Shown: in pieces, positions 24,301 through 36,300 of the stretch
Layout of the letters: each line of letters begins with the position of its first letter
Numbering within the stretch: position 1 is the first letter of the stretch
Assembly: GCF_015832195.1 (NCBI RefSeq)
Contig: NC_052046.1
Span: 20,886,161 to 20,950,160, forward strand
Source of the DNA: Motacilla alba alba
Lineage: Eukaryota > Chordata > Aves > Passeriformes > Motacillidae
DNA: 64,000 nucleotides
Direction: 5' to 3'
The notes under the pieces: generated by a model
Databases searched by the model: none
Seen by the model: only the letters and a program-made list of their open reading frames with translations
Told to the model about the DNA's origin: nothing
Program-made: the position numbers and the translations under genes

Positions 24301-27300
24301 AACAGGTAGCGAACAACTTGCTAGTATTTACGCCAGTAATTTATACAGCTCTCAAATTGATAGGTATATGTCTTAATTAAGCTAGCCAATATACTAAGAA
24401 AATCAGGTGGCATCTTTTTTTAGCATTTAAAAATAGTCTTCTCTGGTAATGTGAGACTGGAATGTAGGGACATTCCAGTTCATGAACTCAGTCAACTTTA
24501 ATTATTAATAAATCTTGTTGCAAGGCTGAAATTGATGTAATATGTTGGTGCTGTGACCGTTTTAGTGTTCGCTTCGGATGATAGGCAGTTGGTCAGAGGC
24601 AAGGCTGTATTGTCTAAATTTCTAGGTGAAGATACTTAATGACTGAAAGCAATAGGTTCTCTTTAAAAATAATATCTGCTTAGCATCCTTCACTTTAGCA
24701 TACTTTTTGTTGATCAGGCTGTTGTTTTCCTTTGATTCCACTTTACTTTTATTTTGACTTCAGTGTGTAACACTGTGTAGTCTTTTCTCATCTTCTTGGC
24801 TGTGGGTGGTGTGGGGTAGAGTTCAAAGCCATGAACCTATTTCTGAGGAGCTTCCCTTTACTTCCCAAGAGGTTTTACCAGACCTGTGGTAGCAATGTGT
24901 GAAAAACTAGATACAGGGCAGTCCACTGAGAATCTGTTTGTGACTTAATGAAGTACCGTTCTTTAATGGATTTGTAGATTCAGGGTAGATTTCAGTAGAC
25001 TTTGGGGATGGGAAACTAACGCATTTTGAGAATGTTATTACTTAAGCTTTTGCTTTCATGACAGCAGCTTCATTTATCGTAAACTTTTATCTGAAATTCA
25101 GAGTTTCAGTAGTCCAGGGGAGAAGTTACTAAAGCCTTAGCACTAGAACTCAGTTGGTATCAGAGAAAAAGAACAGAGGTGGAACAAATGTTCTTTATTC
25201 ACACTTCATTTTCAAAGTGAAATTGTCAATATTCTGGACACAGATGTTTCTGTATGCCACTAAAGGGAAAAGTAAACAACTTATCTATGTTGTGGAATGG
25301 AAAGATCTGAAGAATCTGTGGTAATAAGGAAAATAAAGTTTCAATGTAAAACATAGGTAGAAATGTTGTCTTTTGCTTTTGTCTTGCATCAAATAATTTT
25401 GGTTAGGCTATTTCTGGAGAAATTCTGTTATAGAATTGGAACACTTTTGACAAAAAGTTTTGCCTTCCTTCAAACAGAAGACATGCATGCAGCCCTTCTC
25501 AGTTTGTTGGCATTTCACTCTTCTGCTTTGTTATTCCTTCAGGCTAAAATTGGCTGTCTTTTGTGCATGCTGCCCGCATTGTATGCCAAAACCTCTCTGT
25601 GCACTTTTGCACATACCAGACTGGTTTTACAATAAAATCAATACAGGGACAATGGCTAGTGTTAAGAGAAAAGGTTATTTAATGTAAAACAGTGTGGAAT
25701 AAACATCCATTAACAAGATCTCTGTGTATTTCTTTAGTTATTGTTGAAAATTTTAAGTTGTCATTATTACCATAACAACATGTGATTTTTTTTTTTTAAT
25801 TATATAGCTGAAATAGGACAACAGATAGTTAGTCTCTGACAGTCAGGGATCCTCCTGTGACAGTAAAAAAGTGCAGCAAGTTTGACTACTTGAATGCAAG
25901 CTTAATTTTAAAGAAGCTGAAACACAGTTGATTAGAACTATAGTTGATAGATTATTAATACATAAATCATAGTACAGGAATGTACCTCTTCTGGTCAAAG
26001 AGTGAAACTGCCTATTTAAAATCCAACACTACTGAAGGAATAAATTTGCAGATGAGTAACAACTAGAAGGTTTCCTCCCATGCTTATTATGTTGCAGAAA
26101 TCCTGTATAAATATAAAATTATTTACTATTATGAATACAGTCAAGTGATGTTTTTTATGTCTTATTTTGTGCAACTTTTCAGTTCTTTGTCATCTACAAA
26201 TCACTTATGTGGGTCTTATTCCTTACTTCAGAAATGTTAGTACTGTCTATTTCTGTAGAGTTCCAGTAATGCAATGCTGTTTTCCTTAGAAGGTTGAGTC
26301 ATAATTTAATCTGTATGGTTTTGTCAATACCAGTTTTTTCCTCCCTGTTTGCACTTAGTCATACTCTAAATGAAAAAGGTAGAAGACAGATTTATTAAAA
26401 AATTAGACTTAATTGATAAACATAACAGCTCTAAAAAGGACTTTGTTCCTCCTTCTAAAAATATTCTGATGCTGGTTTTTTAATGTTTACCGTAAATGTC
26501 TCTTGAACTGGAATCTTGCTATGTAAAGACAATTTTTATCCTTTCAGGTCCATTGGGCCACGGCTTGTGTTGAGAATGACATTAGGAGCAGAAATTACTA
26601 GCCGGCTCAAGGCTTCCTCATACATAGCATCAGGACGAAACCTTTTGAGATGGGACCTGTCACCAGAGGAAATAAGAACAAGAACAGAAGAACTTATCAG
26701 GAAGACAAAACATGTGTATGACAGCATTGGGATGCTTGAAACTGAAGAAGTAACACAAGAAAATACCATACGGGTTTTGGCAGATATAGAGGTGGAATAT
26801 GCAGGTTAGCTTGTGTTTTCTGTATTTCTTTGCATAAGGCATTCCATCTGCACATAAGGAAGCACTGAGAAAAAATGGTTGTTGCTTCCAATTTTGATCC
26901 CTGCTATTCTTGTGTGGAATAGGCCTCTCAAGAGTCCACAATCTTTCACGACCTTCTAGAGGCCTGCATTAGTCACCTGTTTTGTTTTTGCATGTCAAGC
27001 TCCACACAGTTACACAGTTATTTCCAACCCTTTGCAGCTGCCAGGGGACACTGCAGCAGTGTAGGCTGCAGCATCTATGGTATGCATAGTGCATTACACG
27101 TGGTAAGCAGTGTTTTTTCAGACACTGTGGAATTTGACACAAGCAAGTTGAATGGTGTAATGGAAATGTTGATAAACTGCTAGGGGAGAAAATGTGATGA
27201 TGAGGAAATTTTGAATGTGCTATTGAAGGAAGATTTCTTTACTTGCTCACATTTAAATTGTGGCCTGTGAGGTCTTGAAGAATCCAGGGAGATATTGGTC

Positions 27301-30300
27301 ATGCAGTCACATCTAGATTATTCTGAATGAATTATCAAGCCATACCAGTATGGTATGGTGGGTTTTAATGGTCAAACAGGTCATTCAGTTAATTTGTTCA
27401 TAATTGTCAGAGGAGATAAGTAAAATAGAAACTGCATATTGTGTGTCTTTGTTGAGAAAAAACTTTCAGATGGTGGCTGCATTATTTGTAAAACAGTGAG
27501 TGTAATAGATGTCAAATTCTTTTAAATACTCTAAAAACATCTACAGTAGCCACACAGGTGCTAAAAACAGCCACCTTGGCTGGGAGCAAAATCTCTGACT
27601 AGCAAAAAAAGCACAGATGGCATGTCAAATGATTATACTGTAATATTAGTCTGGATTTCACATTACTTTAAGTTGTACATCCAGTGAAATGGCTGGAATT
27701 TATTCTGGCATACTCAGAAAGACAGAAATCTTCCCAAAAAAAGCCTGCTGCCAGCTTCAGTTTTAGTTGTACCAGTATACCAGTTTGGTATAATTATTGT
27801 AGATCTTTTCACCACAAAGATTTACAGAAGGAAAATCTCTGACTGAGAAAACATTGGTCATCAGCTTTTCAGCACAGCCACCAAGACTTGATGGAAGATC
27901 TACATTTTTCACTACATGCTATTGCAATAGTGGGTCACATTTAAGCTTTTAATGCTAATCTTCAAAGCTGTATGTGAAATTATCATGACCTGCTGGGAAA
28001 CAGCCCATGGCATTTGAGAGGGATGTATTAACACAGCAAGACTTCCATACGAAACTTGGAATTTAAGGCCTGTGTGTCCCTTTCACATAAAGACCTATCC
28101 CAGTAACTGCAGCTCATTATCCAAAAAGAGAGAGATTACAATAGACTTTAAATTACACTTGGAAGCTGCTAAAACTCAGTTTATAATTTTGAAACATCTT
28201 TGCATAAGGGCAGGACATGAAGGGGCAGGTTTCCTATGGACTTCAAGAAGAATCACATGCCCATGGTTGCATTTCTGAATCTGTCCTGGAGCTTGATAAA
28301 ATGACTGCATATCACGTAAAATTACAAAGCTTTAAATCAACCTAATTATGTTGTTACTCAAAAATCTACTTTTGGAAAGGTAGATGGTAGAGACATTGTA
28401 ATTTTATTTTCAATTAAGCAATTTAATTTATATTTTAGGATTTCTATTCAATGTCAGATGTTATATTCCTTTAATAGCAAGGATTTGCTTACTCTCAAAA
28501 GTATATTCTAAAAGAGTAGTATTACTCAGCTTCCAATCTCTAGAAGTTCAGAATGCACAGACAGCTTCTTCCCTGTTTGCCATGTTGTTTCTTCTTAAAC
28601 ACCAAAGAGTGCAGTACTTGGGGATTTGACACTGTGGTCATAACGATGTAAAAATAACTTGAGGACAGATGGGCATATTTGAAAGATTCAGAGCTTCTGA
28701 CTTTAAATGCTAACATGGAAGCATCTGTGCCAGCTATGAAACGTCAGTCTTCACTTACATGACTTTTGGACGATGAAGCATTTCTAATGTATTTATATAC
28801 GATTCAGCTGATTTTGTAGAAGATGATGAGATAATTAGGCTTGGGGTTTAGAAATCTTCTGTAAAATATTTATGTGTTACAATGGTGTGTGGTTTAGTCC
28901 TTTCACCTATTAAATTTTATATTACATGTAATCACTTTATTTGCTAAATGTGTCAGGTTGCTTTGGATACTTTTTTCTTATGTCTTTTATAAATGACAGA
29001 AGAAGGAAAGCTCATTATCCTTAGAGCCTGTCTGTCCTTCTGTGTTCATTGCCTCCTATTTAAACAGTGGAAAGAAGCATGTTGGATTTTCCCCAGCATG
29101 TCTCCCCTGACAAAGAGATACGCTTAGCAAGTACAGAAGCTGACAAAAAGCTGTCAAATTTTGATGTGGAGATGAGCATGAGAGAAGATGTGTTTCAGAA
29201 GATTGTTTATTTACAGGTAAATAACAGCATGTCCACATAAATTGTGACGTGTATCTAAATTTATCTAAAACTATTTGGTATACACAATACTTTTCAAAAT
29301 AACTTTGTGTTTCCTCTGTGTCTGTGCCATTCAAATCTTTCCGGTGGGACACAGCTGTACAACAGAAAACAGTGTATTGTGCTGTTGTTACTCTTTGCCT
29401 CTCATATCTAGATCTGTGTATGCTTCTCTCTCCATTGCAATAGCTTTGACTTTTGTCTAGTCTTCCAAAGAACTGATACAAGGAATGTAAACTAAAAGAG
29501 GGAAACCTATTAGGAAAAAATATTTTTGTTTTTACTGGCTGAGCTTGTTCCAAGAGGGAGGGAAGCAAAGAGGAAATACAGCACTTACATTATCTTATAC
29601 TGCTTTTGAATTTGTGTCTAAAATTCTGCTTTATTGAAAAAGTTGAGAATTTTAAATTTAAAAGTTGTTTTAAGTTATGTAGGTTAATGAGAACATATAA
29701 ATGGGATCGACTGCTGAAATTACCTCTTTTGATCAGCTAGTTATAGACAATTACATTGTGTCATCTTCTTCATCTGTTTCTTCAGCCTCAAAATAAAACT
29801 ATGTTAAAAGGTGCGTTTAGTTTAGAACCAATTTCTAGCCTTTTTGTATTAATGTTTAGCTTCTCTTTTAATTGAGTGCCTATAGGTATCTCATATTCTT
29901 CATTTGTACTGTTTATTTTGTAGCTCAAAGAAAGAATATTTGATTATATTATTTGATTGTATCGGAAAGAATATTTGATTTTGTTCCAATATGTCTGGTG
30001 ATGTTTAGTAATCATTTTCTTAAAAGTGCAATATATGGATAATGCAAGGAAGCTATCTAATGTGATAGCAAAAAAAAAATATGTTTTTCTATGTTTTATA
30101 TGTGAATTTTTCCTCTCAACCCTACTGATTTTTTATCTTCTTGTAATGCTCATAAGATACTGGAGCCCTGTCTCTTGAAGTCACCATTTGTGATTTTTGC
30201 AGGCTTGACTGGGAATTAGAATAATATTTGCAAAACCGTACTACATTGCCTTCCATTACCATTGTCTTCTTTTGCTGTGTTTTCCAGGGAAATTATCAAA

Positions 30301-33300
30301 TGTTCTCCTCTAGCTGGGTATACTTGTTAAATATTTGTGGAAGTATATAATAACCCCCTTCTGAGTATGTTCTGTTGTGTGTTGGCAGATAGTGCCTTGT
30401 GTTGATTTTTTTCCTTTTGTACTTTATGTTGATTTTTTCTTCTTCCCCTGCTCTGTTCCTAGTAATTAAATTGCTTGATTTGTATGTATTACCTACTATA
30501 ATTTTCCCCACCCTCCACTACAGAATGCACAGATACATTGAGGACTAATCTAACATATCTGTGTATCTATCTATTTTTCATTTACAGGACTATCTGACAG
30601 TAGGTAGTGAAAACTGATTGCCGTTATTCACTACTATTACTCTCTTAATTTTTTTCTTCTCATTTGGTATATTCTTATTTCATTTTCTCTTGCAGCAGTC
30701 TTTGACCTTTGTAAAAGTTGGAATTTTTGCTTAAGTCTCTGTTAAAGTTTTTTAGAAATTTTTCTTAACTGCAGCATGCAGGCATGTTTTAGTATTAGTT
30801 TGCCAGGGATGCAACTTCTGCATATATATCCACTTCTAATAACCGTTAAATAGTAAGAGTTTTGCACTCAAACAAATATGAAATTTCCAGTAGTGCCAGA
30901 CTGGTCAAAATTTCTTATTTCCAAATCATAAAGTTATTGTTAATTTTTGCTAAATTTCTAACACCTCCTCCTGTTAGAAACTGTCAGTTAAAAAGTCAGG
31001 CTCCAGGAACACATGAAAAAGGAACTTCTACAAACAGAATTCAGATTTCAGCTGAAATTATTTCACCAATTCAAAAAAGCAGTAAACAGTTGGATTAAAT
31101 CAGGTTTTTCGTGGCCTCATTGTCGATTTAATAATTCAGGTAGATTAGTTCATTTTCATGATCCTTCAGGGGGCCAGATTATATTGGGGTGAGGAGAATG
31201 AGGGCCTCACATTTCCATGTTATTTATAATGCAGCATATTAAGAGATGAGCAAATCTGCTTGGCCTCAGTGACATGCAGAATGCTTTAGCTCCCCTTAAT
31301 GGGGGCTGAAGTTTTCTAAGTTAACAATAGTACTCCTTCTAAATTATGCTTAATTTAAGAGCTGTTGGTGGATGAAAATGATTGAGGTTTTTACATTTAA
31401 TTCAAGCAAATGTTAAAATAATATAGTCACTTTCTTTTCCCCACATATTAGGGGGGAAAATTTCTGCATAAAATTATGTTGAATATGCTCCATATTTTAT
31501 TCTTTGAAAAACTTGTATTTTGAGGTTTGAAGCTTGGAATAAAGGTGAATTTAGTAGTAAAAACTGTCATTTTAAATTTTGTTACTCCTAACATGTGCAC
31601 ATGCTGACTAGTAGAGGCATGCTTAAGAATGTTGCCAGTCTGCTCCACCCACATGCCCTCAGGAGAGCCTGATGTAAAGAGCTGCTTCAGGTTTTGTTCG
31701 CGGAATTCTAAGTAGGTTTTGTTTCTTACTCTGTCTGAAGGTTTCTTCCTGGAATAAATTAGCAAGGTTCTCCAAAACAACTATGAAATGGTATACAAAA
31801 TCATCAACCATGACAATTCTAAAAAATCATGATAGTTCCAAAATTTCATGTGTGTAGTACATTCAAGATGATGGTCCTTGTGGGTCTCTTCCAACTCAGA
31901 ATTTTCTGGGATACTGTTTTATTTTCACTGGGATACTGTTTTATTGTCACTGGTAACTTGGTTGTGGAGAAGACAAATATGCTCAAATTTTATGCCATCT
32001 GATATTCTGAAGTGACACTTCTAATCTTTTGGGGTTTTTCTTCAATCCCTCATACTTTTAGGGTACAGTGTTGTAGCACTGATTTTATTCAACTATGTAA
32101 AAGAAGAACTATCAGCTATCAACCATTCAACTGTCTCTATAGAAGAAGCTTATGTGCACTGTACTGTAAGCTGAAAGGGCTTGCCATTATGACAGCATGT
32201 AAATGTGTAGAGATACTTGGTAAAAGAATATTATTTTCAAAACATTCTATATGAATATAAGAATACTATTGTGTAAGATAACTGTTTTAGGGGAGTTCTT
32301 CACGTTAAAATCCAGGATGTTCCCTTTTTTAATATGACAGTGTTCTCAAGAACAACTCTGTTGAAACCCTTCTAATGCTTGGTATGGTTCTTAAAATGTA
32401 TTATAAATTCGATTATTCTATGTTGCTGTCTATTTGGGGGATCCCCAGGGAGTCCCCGGGGGCCCCCTAAGCTGTAGAATTGCTGGTAGCAGCAGACAGG
32501 CAAGGAGACTCCACACGGCTTCTGAGGGTGCTGATTAGATGAGGGTTTATTGGGGATCCCACCCCCGGGAGCAGCATGGTTTCTGAGGGGGAAGGGGGAG
32601 GGAGGGGGAGAGAGGCAGAGCCTAGGGAGAAAAAGGGCTAAGAGACAGATCTGTCTCCCATGCACAGCTCAAGAGGGAGATTCAAAGTGGGCACAGAATT
32701 AAAACTTGGGCCAATGGGATTACAGATACATGATACTGCAGGGGAGGATCACAGCTTGGAATAAACTGTACATTTTCAAGGGGTGAGACACAGCATACCA
32801 TTTAACTAAAATGTAACACCACAATTCTATACTGTCATTTCAGCAAACCTGTGATCTTGAAAATGTAAAGCCTGAAACAAAGCGATATCTAGAGAAATCT
32901 GTTCAAGTGGGGAGAAGAAACGGACTCCATCTTCCTAAAGAAGTGCAGAAAGTAAATATGGACTATTTTTTTATAAAGCAAACATTACCAACTGTTGAAG
33001 GGATAAATTTATGGTTAGTTAGGTGTACTAAGCATATATTTGAACTTCATTATTTTGGATCTGAATTACTGCTCTAATCTTAACTGTTCTTACTTCCAGA
33101 TCCATCCTTTAAATTTCAACCACTTGAAGGTTTTTTAAAACTAATCTGATAGACATCCATGATACACAGTAGATAGAGGTGGTCTGCATCATTTTGTAGC
33201 CTTGACACTAAAAGAAGCCTAGCTGAAAAAGTTGTATTATATATTACGATTGTAGAGAGTGCCTAAAGTAGATTCCTAGGAAAGAGACCTCTCAAAATAC

Positions 33301-36300
33301 GTTACTAGTGAGTCTGCACTTCTATTCAACAGTATGTATAACTGTTGCAAATGCACAGCTACACTAGTTTCAGTTAATTGATGTTGTAAAATGTGTCTAA
33401 GATTTTAGCCCTGAAAAAAAAATCGAAGTGTGTTAGAGGAGAAAACAGCCTGCTCTGTGAATTTTTCTTCATTAAGGGAGAACTGACTTAAAAAGCAATT
33501 GTCAGACAATCAGTAAGTAAAATTGTCGGTATCTGAGATGCTGTGGCATCCCACCCTTTATGGGAAGGGGGCACCCAAGATTCATACAGATGCTTGTGGT
33601 TGAAAGGAACAACAAAATCAGAGGGTCTGCAAAAGCTTACAAACTTTCATTAGTAAATTATATACTTGGTATGGAAATTGGTACGTTAGTCCCTGACCTA
33701 ACATAAGCTCATGGGAATAGGTTTTTGATAAAAGGGATAGAGTGAAGAAGAGAAAACAGTGAGATAAATTAATTGAAGAGAAGAGAGAAAGAAGAAAGAA
33801 AGAGACATCACCATTCATGCCTCCAGCATCAATCCAGCTGCCTAGGTGTCCAGAGTCTTAGGGTCACCACCTGGGCCTGGATAGGGGTACTGTTTTATAG
33901 ACAAGCTTTCCTTGCCCTGGAGAAAAGTTTTGCACTTTCTATGTAAATTAGTTGTCATGCACAGTCTGTTCTTTACACTTTTCTGGAAGTGGGTCAGAGG
34001 CCTTTGAGGGTCTTTGGTGGTCTTGTTCTCCCTAAACAGTCCGTGCCTGTTTCTCCCTCTCATTTCTCTGTTTGTGCTGTACTGAGCTGTGCTCATCTCC
34101 AGGAGGTAGATCAAAGACCTTTGTCCCAGAAAAGTGCTGTCCTGCCTCCGTATGGCCCCTTGTGCAGTCACATCTTGTTCTTTTTCACAGCATGTTATTG
34201 CCAGCAGTCCTTGGTTGTTGTTACCTAAAGTCCTTGGTTGGTGCCAAAGCCACCCTGCTATTGGTGTTTCAGACATACACACTAGCTCTTATCTTGTGGG
34301 ATCCTACAGATGCCAGCATAGTTATCTTCAAATTCTGAGTGATATTTATGACTATATTATGACCTTTATTTCTAACTGTTGAATAAACTTAACCCTTTGT
34401 AGAAAATAATCAATCTTCATCCACATCCTTCTGCTAGTGAGAGCAGTTTGATGTGTATTTTCATATAACTGATGCCTCTAAAGGTATTTTGAAAATCCTT
34501 AGGGAACAATAGTTGAATTACATTTAGTTTTTTCTTTGGTGTGTGTTCTCTTTCTGGTAACTACTATGTTTATTTGAACTTGACAATAATGTGTAGAAAC
34601 TTGCTCTCAGATATATTAGAAAATGTTTCAGAAATATGACTTATCAAGGTCTTACAATAGGTTTTAGAATGGCTTTGTCTTGTGAAAACAGCCTCTTCTT
34701 TCTGTCATATCATACCTGTACAATTCCAAAACAGTGTTTTTAAGTAGGTTGCATGCTTTTTAACTCCCTTAGTTCTCATTGATCTCAGTGGATATTTTTA
34801 CACGTAAAATTGTAATTTATCTGTTCAAACAAAAGAAAATATTTCAATTTTAGCACATGAAACTGTTTAATGAAACTGTTTAATCTCTTTAGTCCTCTCT
34901 AAGCTGAGTTTAAAATGTTGGAGAGATAGCTCTTGGTCACAATATTGCTCGGGACTGAAAGAAATATAAAAGGAAGACTGGCAGGGTGTGAAGTATGATG
35001 CTACCTGCAATGTGTTATTTGCTCAGTCCTGGAATTTAGTATTGTTCAGTAGACAGCCTATCTGAAAAAAAAATGGAATATTATTCATGTGGAAGATAAA
35101 AATTGCCAGCTTTGATTTTTGTTTTTCCACTAAGTTCAGTTTATACCCGATGCAGGAAATAAAGACAATGAAGAAAAAATTGAATGAGCTATGTATAGAC
35201 TTTAACAAAAACCTGAATGAGGAAAACACATTTCTTGTATTTTCTAAGGAAGAACTTGGTGAGTAGGATGCTTGCTGTTTCTGTTTTTTCAACCTTCCAG
35301 TTTTATTGGAGTAACTGATTTTTGCGCCATCCATGATGGTTATATCAAGTGAAATTCTGACTGTTTCCCAGTCTTTTTAGTTTCCTTTTTAGTCCTTCTC
35401 CAGAATCAATTCAGAGTTATTTTCTGCAGGTGTTCACGATGTCTTCATACATTTGTGCTTCCTGAGGTTTTTGCCTTGCATCAAGTTAAAATGTGCTTTA
35501 CTCTGTTCCTTTTCTCAATTATCATCAAGCAATCACCTGTGTAATTATTGGAAAAACTTTTTCAGTCCTGTAATAAAGTTTAACTAATTCAGTAATTTAA
35601 ACCAATCTAGAGATTTCATGTGACAGAGAATTTGGGGATTCATTATCTGAAGGCATCACATAAAATGTGCTCTAATAACAGAGATTTTTTTCATGATATT
35701 CAGTTTCTATCTGGTGGCCTTACATGTATTTCTCTTTTGCTCTCAGGTGTTTCCAAATTTTGCTTTGCGTGGTGGAATTTGAAAAAGTTTTAGGAAATTG
35801 TAAAAAAAGTGGTATATATTTGTGGAGATTTCTGAGCTCAAAGTGGATTGCAGCAAAACAAATGCAACAGGCTCACAAAAACAGGGGGGAGTAGATAATT
35901 TTGGTAAACATTGTTTATTAAATTGTGTTCTATAGCTGGCCTTCCTGATGACTTTATTAACAGTTTAGAGAAGACTGAGAAAGACAAATATAAAGTTACC
36001 TTAAAGTATCCCCACTATTTTCCTGTTATGAAGAAGTGCTGCATTTCAGAAACCAGGAGAAAAATGGAATCTGCATTTAACTCGAGATGCAAAGAGGTAT
36101 GTTGTGTGCTGGCTGTTCTACAGTGCAGTGACAGAGTTGAAAAATTGAGTGAGACATTCAAATGTTAGTTTTGAGCTTTGCTCAAAATACATTGTAGAGT
36201 ATTTTGAAATCAAAACATACCAGCGTGGTCTTTAACAGTGCCTTGCTCCAATTTATTCTGATATCATTCTGAGACCTTAGAAGTTGACAGTCTGCCTCTG

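Larger units (their letters stand above)
14720..26547 (+). other. NLN intron 1 (11.8 kb)
   Basis: The first 430 bp belong to the CpG island. The remainder is AT-rich. Recognised contents, listed separately, are the G-run, the CT/CA microsatellite, a 24-bp tandem duplication, a long inverted repeat and a degraded CR1. An AT-rich near-palindrome of about 33 bp lies at 16612-16644. No other gene was found on either strand. Confidence 0.7.
29217..32843 (+). other. NLN intron 3
   Basis: This is 3.6 kb. It contains a CR1 3' end at about 31860-31912, a 22-bp tandem duplication directly after it, and a solo LTR whose end nearly touches exon 4. The rest is AT-rich with no recognised feature. Confidence 0.7.

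Noticed and set aside
29056..29568. 170-codon minus-strand frame
   Set aside because: It is antisense to NLN exon 3 and its flanks; the sense strand carries the real, homologous exon.
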